Source: Trichomonas vaginalis G3 (Eukaryota; Parabasalia; Trichomonadida; Trichomonadidae). Taken from it: a stretch of 64,000 bases of DNA. Made by a program: the position numbers and the translations under genes. Below, one piece after another: positions 1 through 10,938 of this stretch. The notes below the pieces were generated by a model, which had not been told where the DNA came from, did not search any database, and worked only from the letters and a program-made list of their open reading frames with translations. The DNA lies in assembly GCF_026262505.1 (NCBI RefSeq), contig NC_067204.1, positions 24,645,300 through 24,709,299 of the forward strand. Reading direction: 5' to 3'. Every line of letters begins with the position of its first letter. Position 1 is the stretch's first letter.

Positions 1-520
1 CAAGCGGACAATATTAAGAACAACACACACACTTTTTACATAATGAATCTAAAATAAATTAGCACCCTATATTTATACTTTTTATGACTTAAAATTATTT
101 CTGGTTCAAATTCAGGATTTGTTTCACATGTTTAGAAACTATTGTAAATATCTAGAATACAATCAATAATATCATGATTTTATTCACAGATGAGTTCAAG
201 ATTAATATTGTGATTTGCATTTCCTCAATAAATATATATCAAATGTGTATTAAACCCATACATTTAGACCTATTATCATAATCATGTTATCATTCAGTGA
301 CTATTGCTACAGAAAAAGCAATATTAGATCTGTATCTCTTAATCAAACGGAAGTTAAGCTAAGATATTTGAGGCAATATCATCTGATAGTATGAATAATA
401 CTATACCAGAATGATTAATCAATCTGTTGTTTCAATATCGTTTTAAATTTATGCCAAAATTGTACCTTAGTTATCATTGGTAAATACGTAATGTTGATAC
501 TATAGTAATATTTCGAAAAA
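1..520. other. intergenic, AT-rich
   Basis: I see no gene, RNA or clear repeat here. The sequence is AT-rich with scattered stops in all frames. It leads into the ankyrin remnant that follows and may be decayed coding DNA from the same gene. Confidence 0.5.
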
Positions 521-610
521 AATGAAGATGGAGAAACCTCTCTTCATACTGCAGCATGGAACTATAGTAAAGAAACTGCCGTATTTCTTATGTCTCATGG
601 TGCGAAATAA
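521..610 (+). pseudogene. ankyrin-repeat remnant
   Basis: Thirty codons on the plus strand read as the end of one ankyrin repeat (NEDGETSLHTAAWNYSKETA... LMSHGAK, then stop). The wording matches the ankyrin genes at 26.5-32 kb (G.TALH.AA..NSKETAELLISHGA). No start codon or upstream repeats survive in frame, so this is the tail of a decayed ankyrin gene. It is host debris, probably not expressed. Confidence 0.75.
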
Positions 611-1138
611 TAATATTCTTGTATAAGATATATTTTTCTGGTGTTTTCGAAGATGGAGTTCAATAGAAATAAAAAAATAATTAAGTTTTTCCCCAATGAT
701 TCTATTCATTTCTATGAATTTTTAGTTTTGTGAATCTTTGATGATTCTTTCATACTTACAACAATCCACCATGTCTATTGTCAAGATATTCCCAATCATT
801 CTATATATTTTTGAGAATTGGATAAATTTCTGCAATTCACCTATCTTGAGAATGATTTATGGAGTCTAAACTTCCATTTTCCCACCAAGATACATTTACT
901 CTCAATCAGTATTAACAATCTTTTTATATCCAAGTGTTCATCTGAGCACATAATGCTATTGTAGATTTCCTCAAACTGATTTAAGATGAAGTGATTTCAG
1001 AATACTAAACATATTCTTCAAAAGATCAATTTTTGTCAATCTGTTGATAATAATCACAGATTGAAATTACACTATCTTTGAAAGAATAAATCGTTATTTT
1101 TAATAGTTTAAACAAATACAGTTTATTAAAAAAAAAAT
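611..1138. other. intergenic
   Basis: No feature is supported. This AT-rich sequence lies beyond the 3' end of the BTB gene, which is transcribed towards it. Confidence 0.5.
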
Positions 1139-2674
1139 TTAAAACGTAGTAGCAAAAGATCCTTCAATTTCGATATACCTAATCCTGAAAACCGTTGTAC
1201 CTGGAGATGGAGAAATAACTAACTTATGAAATCCGAAATTTTTGCCAAAATCTTTTTCCATTTGATCATAACTACATTTCTTATCATCACCAAGATCATT
1301 GTGTTGCTTGAGTTCTGAATTTACTGCTTTTATATCAGCAAAAACAGCATTTTCTTTGATTTCGAGTTTAATTTCTTTTTTATCATCAATTTTTACAAAA
1401 ATATGCTTAGGAACTGGTTGTAATCTGTTGTTCGTATTAGTTGTTGGACAAATTCGCGATTTTACGTTCATATCAATGAAAATTTTTTCAGGAATGAACA
1501 TTGTCGAAGCTCCTAGGTCAATAACTAACCCACTTGACTCTTTAGATTGTTCTGGTATAGCGATAAAAGGCTTTTCATCATCAACAAAAGCATTTGCTTC
1601 ATTAAAGCAGTCTAACTTGATTTCTGGCATTCTTTTTGCATTGAAGAACCCAAAGGATGAATAGTCAATGTATTCTTCTGATAATCCACCGAGTGTTTGA
1701 AGGAATTTAAATAATTCTATTTTAGGAACTGAATTTAACTCAGGACTCTTAATACTTGATAGCCATGCGAATACTGGCCATCTTGAGATAGGTTTTGTAT
1801 TGGTTTTATTGGGACATTCCTCAAATTTCTTCGAATTATTTCGAATTATTTGAAAATAATCTTTCAAAATCGGCCTCATTTCATTAACAGGTATATAATC
1901 GCATTGGTACTCTGTTATATAGTATCTTACCTCTTTGTTTTGTAAATCAATGAGTTCTTTGTTGTAAAGATCTTCAATTTTATGAATTGCTTTGTTTTTC
2001 TCCGTCAAATTTAATAAAATAAGTTCTTCTATTTTAGAACCTTTCTGATATGTATGATCTTTATCGTCTTTTCTGATTTCTTTTGAATGTTTAAATTCAT
2101 ATGTTGCTTTATCAAGGTATTTCAGTATTTTTGGCGTAGTCAAGTCGTTTTTAGCCTTAAGTTGTATTAAAGTAGAGGAAAAAATCTTGGGAAACTGAGA
2201 AATTGAAATCAAATCGTCAATTTTTTGATACGTTGAATAAAAATGAGCAATTTTCGGTGCAAAAATTCTAACTATATCATCTAGATAACATGGTTCTGTA
2301 AAACGCTCCAAAAATTCACTTAAATCTGACCAATCAAACAAATAATCGAGAATATCTTGAATAAATTGTAGTGTAAGTTCTTTAAATTGTTCAAATTTAT
2401 AATAACTTGTAATGTATAGAAGACTGTGCACATTATTTCGCGAAATTTTAAATTTATTTAAATAAATTGCATCCATTATTACTTGGAATGTGTTTCTACT
2501 AATCTCTAGTATTTCGTATATATTGCTATTATTCTGCTTAAAATCTTCTCGAAATTTTTTAGAATATTTTGCTAAAAAAATTTTGTGTGCTCGATATTGC
2601 CCGAATTCTGTTTGTATAGTAACATCTGTCAGAATATCTCTCACAGATTGATGAGGGCAAGGAATACGAATCAT
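1139..2674 (-). CDS. BTB/POZ domain protein
   Basis: 511 residues. Residues about 10-110 form a BTB/POZ fold: DILTDVTIQTEFGQYRAHK, the buried LAKYSKKFREDF strand-helix, then an ISRNTFQVIMDAIYL helix and HSLLYITSYYKFEQF. A helical BACK-like stretch follows to about 230 and a charged coiled region to about 280. The last 180 residues look beta-rich and end FRIRYIEIEGSF, which resembles the last strand of F5/8-type C (discoidin-like) domains that often follow BTB in trichomonad proteins; that part is a guess. BTB domains dimerise and often act as cullin-3 adaptors, so a scaffold or substrate-adaptor role is possible but unproven. The start lies 6 bases after a run TTTGATTTTTTAAG. No introns or breaks are seen. 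Confidence 0.75.
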   Translation of the reverse strand: MIRIPCPHQSVRDILTDVTIQTEFGQYRAHKIFLAKYSKKFREDFKQNNSNIYEILEISRNTFQVIMDAIYLNKFKISRNNVHSLLYITSYYKFEQFKELTLQFIQDILDYLFDWSDLSEFLERFTEPCYLDDIVRIFAPKIAHFYSTYQKIDDLISISQFPKIFSSTLIQLKAKNDLTTPKILKYLDKATYEFKHSKEIRKDDKDHTYQKGSKIEELILLNLTEKNKAIHKIEDLYNKELIDLQNKEVRYYITEYQCDYIPVNEMRPILKDYFQIIRNNSKKFEECPNKTNTKPISRWPVFAWLSSIKSPELNSVPKIELFKFLQTLGGLSEEYIDYSSFGFFNAKRMPEIKLDCFNEANAFVDDEKPFIAIPEQSKESSGLVIDLGASTMFIPEKIFIDMNVKSRICPTTNTNNRLQPVPKHIFVKIDDKKEIKLEIKENAVFADIKAVNSELKQHNDLGDDKKCSYDQMEKDFGKNFGFHKLVISPSPGTTVFRIRYIEIEGSFATTF

Positions 2675-3856
2675 CTTAAAAAATCAAATTATGACAAAAA
2701 AAATATGACAACTGTTTTTTTACATGTAATTTCAGATGTTTATATTCTTTGTTTTAGGAATTATAAGATGTATATCATTAGCTTTGTGAAAATGTTCTAG
2801 AGGAACTTTTTCGAATCAAAAGATTGCGAGAAGTGCTCCCACTCCCAATATTAGCAGCTTAGCTTATCTGCTCATTCTGGAAAACGCCCAGGCCTAGTTA
2901 TGCATATATCTATAAATATTGTTCGCATCTCTTTTATCGAATTCAAATTCTAAATTAGATTTTTGAAAATCATATATAATATTCGCTTTCATAATTAAGA
3001 ACGTAACATTTATGTAGCGGTAATGCATGTCTGATTCAATATAATCTGATTGGATTCGAGATCAATTAAATCAAATTCATATTTATGGAATCCTAGTCAT
3101 TTTAAGTCTTGTAATCTTAATAATAAAATACATTCATGAAAATCATTCTAATTATAAAACAAAATCATTCCTTTGTACAGATTTTAAATTCGAGATTTGA
3201 GAATTTTGATCAAAATCTACTACGATTTTGTGGAAATTATCATGTTTATTTTCAATCAGTGTCATGCATACTGTATATTATGGGTTTAAAATCTGCATCA
3301 GTATCAATACAATCTGCGATTTCGATACCAAAATATAAATGTGATGCGACCAAATATAGCGTGCTCCACAGAATTATTTTTGCTTTTTTCCTGGAAAATA
3401 TTATTGAACATCAGATTTTAAATATGAAAAAGTGAGAAAATTTACGTTTTAAGAGTAAATTGAATGAAGCACGTTAATGATGAAATGCAAACTAACTATG
3501 GATCTAATATCTATATCAGATACTAATTCTAAAAATCATAAAGAGAAAGCTAAGATCACATTTTTTGTGAGTGGGATCACTTCTAGATTGCGAAACTTTG
3601 TTCTTATGATAAAAATAGCAACATTAATTTTTTAAATAGATTACTGTGATATCAAAAATTCATAATTAGATTAATTTCTTGATGAGTATAAATTATGTAT
3701 TCCAATTTCGATTTCTTATAATCATATAATGTGATATGATTACATATACTGGAAATCAAAGGTAATTATTAGTTCAAACAGTAAAGATTTAAACTTGCAT
3801 GTTTATAATATAAAAAAATATGAAGTTTGATTAAAAATAATATACACAATTTTGAT
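2675..3856. other. intergenic region between BTB and PAP2 genes
   Basis: Apart from the MITE at 2829-3584, this interval holds no supported gene. The 99-codon open frame at 3136-3435 lies inside the MITE and looks like chance. Confidence 0.5.
2821..3592. mobile_element. MITE with 8-bp target duplication
   Basis: The element runs 2829-3584 (756 bp). Its ends are imperfect inverted repeats of about 38 bp, reading AGAAGTG.TCCCACTC.CAA inwards from each side and later sharing CTTAGCTT. Both ends are flanked by the same 8 bases, AGATTGCG, at 2821-2828 and 3585-3592. No transposase is encoded; a 99-codon open frame inside (3136-3435) has no recognisable family. An 8-bp duplication fits hAT-like, P-like or Merlin-like transposition, and the terminal bases do not decide between them. 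Confidence 0.7.
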
Positions 3857-4645
3857 CTATGCTTCATATTGCTGTAGATCAACATCAATTACAGATTTGT
3901 CCTCAATAATGTCTGGTTCTTCTCCAGGGAAAATGCGATTAACCATTTGTAGCCAGATGAACTGTGCGAAGATATAACCAATAAAGAAACCGGCTAAAAC
4001 ATCATCAGGACGATGCTTATAATCGCGAATTCTTGTAGCACCACACCAAATGGCTAAAATAATAAACAAAGATCCGCAAAAGGAACTAATAAGATTGTTT
4101 GCATTAATAACTTTCTGAACAAATAGTGCAATGATAACAAATCCTGACATTGCAGTTTGAGAATGCCCTGACGGCCATGATCTGAATTGATCATAAAATT
4201 CTCGCTTAGTAAGATTGGGACATGAATCCGGATTATTGATGTCGACATTTTTTCCGCAGATTGCAAATAGATCTGGCCTAGAACGTCCGACATAGTTCTT
4301 GAAGAGAGAAACACATAATCCGCTAATACCTTCTGCAGCTATGAACGCCCAAATGAAAGTCCATCCATTGAAATTTGTGATATATTTCGGAAAATATCTT
4401 TTTGAAAGTAAAGCTGATATAAATACTATAAAGAATACTGCTGCTAAAACAGCTCCCATTAGAGCAGTTGGTAATGCATTCTTTTCATCCCTTGGAAAAC
4501 TCGATCCGGAATCATTTTCAGGGACAACGAGTGGTGTTGGTTTCAAAATAAACAATACACCCCATAGTACGCATGAAACAATTGCAATGACTCCGTTGGT
4601 TCCATCAATTTTATTCCACCAATTTCGTCTCCTAAGGTGGTCCAT
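3857..4645 (-). CDS. PAP2-family lipid phosphate phosphatase
   Basis: 262 residues, a type 2 phosphatidic acid phosphatase. All three family motifs are present: K116-x6-R123-P124 (KNYVGRSRP), P158-S-G-H161 (PSGH, with the general-base histidine), and T204-R205-x5-H211-x3-D215, which carries the phosphate-accepting histidine. Six hydrophobic segments fit the usual topology: about 17-35, 60-82, 95-115, 163-183, 190-210 and 219-240. The enzyme should dephosphorylate phosphatidate, lysophosphatidate or related lipid phosphates at a membrane (ER or plasma membrane). The acidic C-terminal tail (EEPDIIEDKSVIDVDLQQYEA) has no known role. The start follows an Inr-like CTTCAATTTTTTGA directly upstream. 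The gene looks intact. Confidence 0.92.
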   Translation of the reverse strand: MDHLRRRNWWNKIDGTNGVIAIVSCVLWGVLFILKPTPLVVPENDSGSSFPRDEKNALPTALMGAVLAAVFFIVFISALLSKRYFPKYITNFNGWTFIWAFIAAEGISGLCVSLFKNYVGRSRPDLFAICGKNVDINNPDSCPNLTKREFYDQFRSWPSGHSQTAMSGFVIIALFVQKVINANNLISSFCGSLFIILAIWCGATRIRDYKHRPDDVLAGFFIGYIFAQFIWLQMVNRIFPGEEPDIIEDKSVIDVDLQQYEA

Positions 4646-4659
4646 TCAAAAAATTGAAG
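4646..4659 (-). promoter_or_regulatory. Inr-like element of PAP2 gene
   Basis: Read on the minus strand, CTTCAATTTTTTGA abuts the ATG. TCA followed by A/T-rich bases is the trichomonad initiator pattern, where transcription starts at the A a few bases before the start codon. The same TTCAAATTTTTT-ATG layout occurs at both large ankyrin genes in this window. Confidence 0.55.
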
Positions 4660-4849
4660 GAGAAAAAAAAGCTTTCAATTAAATTTTTCATGATTGAATG
4701 ACTAGAATTATGGGAAAAGATATAAGGAGATAAAAAATCTGACGTCACCTTAGTCGTCTAAATAAAGATATCTACTCCTAAATGCAAGCAACATCAGGAA
4801 TTAATTCTACAGAAATATTTTGGAACTACATTAAATGAATCAAATCAAC

Positions 4850-6430
4850 CAAAAATCAGCAACTAATTGAAATCACTCATTTAGTTGCTCCTCTTACAGA
4901 AAATCAAGAATTTTCTCGTTAGGATAGAACCAAATTTTACGACTTTTCATGTGTTAAAGGTCATTTAACTCTACTTGAAACATGTTGATATCACGGCACA
5001 GTTAATTGTTTCATGTTTTTGAGATCAAAATTCTCTTCAAAAATCACAAAATTATGTCTTCAACTTTCATTTTTAGGAGGAAATTCTGACATTATGAGCG
5101 AATGCTTGAAATATCACAAATCAGATAACAAATGCATAAAATATGTAATTATGTTTCATAACATAGATTTTGTAACATATCTCATGAAGGAGCATGAAAT
5201 TCCGATCGAAGTCGACTATTGCATAGGATACGATTTTACTCATCAATTCAATTTTCAAAGAAATTATAATGCTTAAAACAATTTGAAGCGATTGGTATTC
5301 CAATATATTCATTATGATCAAACAAATGATATCAAAGGATTTATTATTAAAACATGTTATCACCATTTTGTTTGAGAAACAATTTTTTCTGCATTGCATG
5401 AAATCGATAAAAAATACCAAAGAACTTCTTTACAGTGCTAAATAAATTGCATTTTTTAACCATTACTATTCGCCCAAAGATGATTTCGGTTTCAAAGATT
5501 ATTCCGAATACTATTCTTCATTATGATGCAAAATATTCCCATCATGATATTAATATTGATTTATTGTTTATTAATGAATGTTCTATCATCAACGAACAAG
5601 ACAATGAGAGAAAGACTGCTCTTCATTATGCAGCGATTAATGGTAATATGAAAAATTGGATCATTCTAGATTGGAAAAAAGTAAAAAAGACGATCAAAAT
5701 TCTCTCAATTTTCCACTTTTTTATTTTATTTTATTTTATTTTTGGGTTTTCCTACAAGTGCAAAAAATGCGCAAAAACGATTATTTTACATTCAAACTGC
5801 GCATTATTTGTGTGTTTAAAAATCTATCCGAGTAAAGTAGTCAAAAGATGTAAGCATTTTTTCTTTAATATATTATACATATGCAATTGTGGCTATACTT
5901 TATTAATGGTTTTGATTATTTATAATAGTCAACTCCAAACTTTTTCAAATGCGCAAAATATGCACAGATTCAATTTTAAATAATCGTTTTTGCGCATTTT
6001 TTGCACCCCATGTAAAACCCTTATTTTTTTATTTTTTTTGCAATGATTCGGCATGTGTTTTTCTATTGCAGGCTTTTCATTCTGGTGCTCCAAGCGAAGC
6101 GCAGGAGCCCCAGAATGAAAAGCCTATCTTTTTAAAGCCAATAAACTAACTTTTATCAATAAGGATGGTAATATTAAAGCACTTTTATATTGATATTTGG
6201 TGATATAATTTTTAATATTAAAAAAGAATTATTTTAGGAAAAAAGGTGGAAAATTGAGAGAATTTTGATCGTCTTTTTAACTTTTTTCCACTCTAAAATA
6301 ACCCGAAAAATGTAGTGTATTTACAATAGCCATTTAGATTTAGAAATAAGTGATAGTGAAGAGAAGACACCATTACATTATACAGTAATAAGGAGTGATG
6401 AGAATACTCTAAAGTACTTTGGATAGAAAT
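4850..6430 (+). pseudogene. DUF3447-ankyrin pseudogene split by a MITE
   Basis: The plus strand carries decayed sequence of the same family as the genes at 27.8-32 kb. 4985-5270 reads FMFLRSKFSSKITKLCLQLS... ECLKYH... HNIDFVTYLM..., matching CFKLLRTIFESEITKTCLKLS in the intact paralogs. 5590-5656 is an ankyrin repeat (NERKTALHYAAINGNMKN). The repeat resumes at 6312 after the MITE and continues to about 6423 (EEKTPLHYTVIRSDENTLKYFG, then stop). Several in-frame stops and frame changes show that it is dead. Removing the MITE and one copy of its flanking repeat restores continuous ankyrin sequence across the junction. Confidence 0.75.
5650..6311. mobile_element. MITE inside ankyrin pseudogene, with nested inverted repeats
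   Basis: The element spans 5657-6304 (648 bp), flanked by the direct repeat GAAAAAT (5650-5656 and 6305-6311). Its ends are inverted repeats of about 60 bp (inner part GACGATCAAAATTCTCTCAA on one strand at 5690-5709 and its complement near 6254-6273). Inside are a second inverted pair (TGCGCAAAAACGATTATTT near 5766-5785 and its complement near 5980-5998) and a strong hairpin at 6070-6124 (AGGCTTTTCATTCTGG ... CCAGAATGAAAAGCC) around an AAGCGAAGCG loop. It has no protein. I cannot assign a superfamily. Confidence 0.7.
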
Positions 6431-6567
6431 GTAGTTCAAGCCTCTTATTTCACGTTATCTTAATTAAGATGCTTAAGACTGCACTTACGCTCATCTGAAT
6501 TTAATTATGATAAAATTTTGAATAAGATCGAAAAAAAAATCAACTTCACATTAACAAAACATCTGTC

Positions 6568-6786
6568 TATTACCAATTTCCAGAAAATGAACCAATAGAA
6601 TGGAAGAAAGTTATTGTTTGGCTATTTAACAACTTATATGTTAGGAAACCAAATATGTTTGAGAGTGATTTCGAAATTGCATACATACAATCATTAAATA
6701 TCATTGCTCCAGATAATTTAGTTTACAATGATGATCAACAAATTAAATTCACATTAAATTTATTTCTAATTATAAGTGAAAAATAA
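6568..6786 (+). pseudogene. short coding remnant, unknown family
   Basis: From 6568 to the TAA at 6784-6786 an open frame of 72 codons reads like real protein (YYQFPENEPIEWKKVIVWLF... IISEK) with balanced codon use, but it has no ATG near its beginning. It may be the C-terminus of a decayed gene linked to the ankyrin pseudogene before it. I do not recognise the family. Confidence 0.4.
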
Positions 6787-7180
6787 ATTTATTGATTTTA
6801 ACTTATTTTTGTAATCTCAATTAGAGTTTAATAATATCCTATAAATATCCTTTCTTTGTTGAATCATAAATTTCAGCAATTTAATTTATAAAATTAATTA
6901 TGATTCAAAGCTTATTATTGCCCAAAACATATATATAATCAATATTGCCGAAACATGTATACGATCAATATTGCCGAAACTATCTATATATTTGAAATAG
7001 TGCAATTGCGATTTTTTTCTACAAAACAGATAAAAAAGAGTAAAAACAAACCGAATATATATATATACTTGGTATCAAAAAATATTAGTTTTAAGAATTA
7101 TTCGCTTTTACATCATTTTACTATGGTTTCTCAATAAAGCCATTAGACATCAAATTAGTATCTATTTTATGGAATGAATA
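6787..7180. other. intergenic, short direct repeats
   Basis: AT-rich sequence with a near-duplicate 35-bp motif (ATCAATATTGCCGAAAC) at about 6936-6980. No gene is supported. Confidence 0.4.
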
Positions 7181-10100
7181 AACATTTTTCAGCACCATGT
7201 TCAACTAAGAATTTGACAACATCATTTGAATTTTGCTTAATAGCAAGAGAAAGTGGACATTTGTAATATCAAAATATATTTCATTAAAACTTGATTGATA
7301 TTCAATGAAATAGAATTCCATATAATAATGATATATGTTAAATGAAAAAGAATGTTATATAATGATGATTGATTTGAAATGAAAGAGAATTCCATATAAT
7401 TATGAATGATATCAAATGAAAGATAATTTCATATAATACTGATTAATATTAAATGAAAGAGAATTCTATATAATTATGATTGATATGAAATGAAAGAGAG
7501 TAAGTTTAATATTGACATCAGCACCATTATCAACTAAGAATTTGACAATGTCAATTGAACTTTTCTGAATTGCAATAGAAAGCGGACATTCAATATTTCA
7601 AAATATACTTTATAAAATAATGATAGATATGAAATGAAAGGGAACTTCATATAATTATGAATGATATGAAATGAAAGGGAATGTGATATAATTATGAGTG
7701 ATATGAAATGAAAGAGAATTAAATATAATAATAATTGATATGAAATGAAAGAGAATTCCATATAATTATGAATGACATCAAATGAAAGATAATTTCATAT
7801 AATAATGATTAATATTAAATGAAAGAGAATTCTATATAATTATGATTGATATGAAATGAAAGAGAGTAAGTTTAATATTGACATCAGCACCATTATCAAC
7901 TAAGAATTTGACAATGTCAATTGAACTTTTCTGAATTGCAATAGAAAGCGGACATTCAATATTTCAAAATATACTTTATAAAATAATGATAGATATGAAA
8001 TGAAAGGGAACTTCATATAATTATGAATGATATGAAATGAAAGAGAATTCCATATAATTATGAATGACATCAAATGAAAGATAATTTCATATAATAATGA
8101 TTAATATTAAATGAAAGAGAATTCTATATAATTATGATTGATATGAAATGAAAGAGAGTAAGTTTAATATTGACATCAGCACCATGTTCAACTAAGAATT
8201 TGACAACATCAATTGAATTTTGCTTAATAGCAAGAGAAAGTGGACATTTGTAATATCAAAATATATTTCATTAAAACTTGATTGATATTAAATGAAATAG
8301 AATTCCATATAATAATGATATATGGTAAATGAAAGAGAATTCTATATAAATATGATATTTATGAAATGAAAAAGGATTTTATGTAACAATGATTAATATT
8401 AAATGAAAGAGAATTCTATATATAATTATGAGTGATATGAAATGAAAGAGAATTCCATATAATTATGAATGATATCAATGAAAGATAATTTCATATAATA
8501 ATGATTAATATTAAATGAAAGAGAATATCATCTAATTATGATTGATATGAAATGAAAGAGAGTAAGTATAGTATTGACATCAGCACCATGTTCAACTAAG
8601 AATTTGACAACATCAATTGAATTTTGCTTAATAGCAAGAGAAAGTGGACATTTGTAATATCAAAATATATTTCATTAAAACTTGATTGATATTAAATGAA
8701 AAAGAATTCCATCTGATAATGAGTGATATCAAATGAAAAAGAATGCAATATAATTATGATATACATTAAATGAAAAAGAACTTCATATAATAATGATTAA
8801 TATTAAATAAAAGAGAATTCGATATAATTATGATTGATATGAAATGAAAGAGAATTAAATATAATAATAATTGATATGAAATGAAAGAGAATTCCATATA
8901 ATTATGAATGACATCAAATGAAAGATAATTTCATATAATAATGATTAATATTAAATGAAAGAGAATTCTATATAATTATGATTGATATGAAATGAAAGAG
9001 AGTAAGTTTAATATTGACATCAGCACCATGTTCAACTAAGAATTTGACAACATCAATTGAATTTTGCTTTATTGCAATAGAAAGTGGACATTTGTAATAT
9101 CAAAATATATTTCATTAAAACTTGATTGATATTAAATGAAATAGAATTCCATATAATAATGATATATGGTAAATGAAAGAGAATTCTATATAAATATGAT
9201 ATTTATGAAATGAAAAAGGATTTTATGTAACAATGATTAATATTAAATGAAAGAGAATTCTATATAATTATGAGTGATATGAAATGAAAGAGAATTCCAT
9301 ATAATTATGAATGATATCAAATGAAAGATAATTTCATATAATAATGATTAATATTAAATGAAAGAGAATATCATCTAATTATGATTGATATGAAATGAAA
9401 GAGAGTAAGTATAGTATTGACATCAGCACCATGTTCAACTAAGAATTTGACAACATCAATTGAATTTTGCTTAATAGCAAGAGAAAGTGGACATTTGTAA
9501 TATCAAAATATATTTCATTAAAACTTGATTGATATTAAATGAAAAAGAATTCCATCTGATAATGAGTGATATCAAATGAAAAAGAATGCAATATAATTAT
9601 GATATACATTAAATGAAAAAGAACTTCATATAATAATGATTAATATTAAATAAAGAGAATTCGATATAATTATGATTGATATGAAATGAAAGAGAATTAA
9701 ATATAATAATAATTGATATGAAATGAAAGAGAATTCCATATAATTATGAATGACATCAAATGAAAGATAATTTCATATAATAATGATTAATATTAAATGA
9801 AAGAGAATTCTATATAATTATGATTGATATGAAATGAAAGAGAGTAAGTTTAATATTGACATCAGCACCATGTTCAACTAAGAATTTGACAACATCAATT
9901 GAATTTTGCTTTATTGCAATAGAAAGTGGACATTTGTAATATCAAAATATATTTCATTAAAACTTGATTGATATTAAATGAAATAGAATTCCATATAATA
10001 ATGATATATGGTAAATGAAAGAGAATTCTATATAAATATGATATTTATGAAATGAAAAAGGATTTTATGTAACAATGATTAATATTAAATGAAAGAGAAT

Positions 10101-10860
10101 TCTATATAATTATGATTGATATGAAATGAAAGAGAGTAAGTATAGTATTGACATCAGCACCATGTTCAACTAAGAATTTGACAACATCAATTGAATTTTG
10201 CTTTATTGCAATAGAAAGTGGACATTTGTAATATCAAAATATATTTCATTAAAACTTGATTGATATTAAATGAAAAAGAATTCCATCTGATAATGAGTGA
10301 TATCAAATGAAAAAGAATGCGATATAATTATGAATGATATCAAATGAAAGTGAATTCCATATAATTATGATATACATTAAATGAAAGAGAATTTTATATA
10401 ATTATGCATGATATCAAATGAAAGATAATTTCATATAATAATGATTAATATTCAATGAAAGAGAATTATATATAATAATGATTAATATGAAATGAAAAAG
10501 AATTCCATATAATTATGATATACATTAAATGAAAGAGAATTGCATATAATAATGATTGATTTGAAATGAAAGAGAATTCCATATAATTATGATATACATT
10601 AAATGAAAGAGAATTGCATATAATAATGATTGATTTGAAATGAAAGAGAATTCCATATAATTATGATATACATTAAATGAAAGAGAATTGCATATAATAA
10701 TGATTGATATTAAACGAAAGAGAATTTCATATAATAATGATTGATATTAAACGAAAGAGAATTTCATATAATAATGATTTATATGAAATGAAAGAGAATT
10801 CTATATAATACTGATTGATATGAAATTAAAAAGAAAAAGTCTCGTATTGACATCAGCGCC
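7180..10860 (-). repeat. composite array: ankyrin-repeat fragments embedded in a 36-bp minisatellite
   Basis: The array alternates two components. One is an AT-rich unit of about 36 bp (TGATATGAAATGAAAGAGAA TTCCATATAATTATGA, with many variants). The other is an ankyrin-repeat segment of about 90 bp, which on the minus strand reads CPLSLAIKQNSIDVVKFLVE HGADVNT. Ankyrin segments begin near 7511, 7877, 8169, 8573, 9013, 9416, 9855 and 10147, with a degenerate one near 7183 and a last one at 10846 that joins the ankyrin gene. Spacings of 404, 440, 403 and 439 bp show a higher-order unit of about 843 bp (8169-9013 and 9013-9855). The ankyrin segments stay open individually while the spacers do not. 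Confidence 0.8.
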
Positions 10861-10938
10861 ATGTAAGATAAGAATTCTTGCAGCATCTATATTATTATTC
10901 ATTGATGCAAAACACAAAGCAGTCATTTGATCCGTATC

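Noticed and set aside
3136-3435. 99-codon plus-strand gene
   Set aside because: It lies inside the 756-bp MITE, has no recognisable family and has AT-driven composition.
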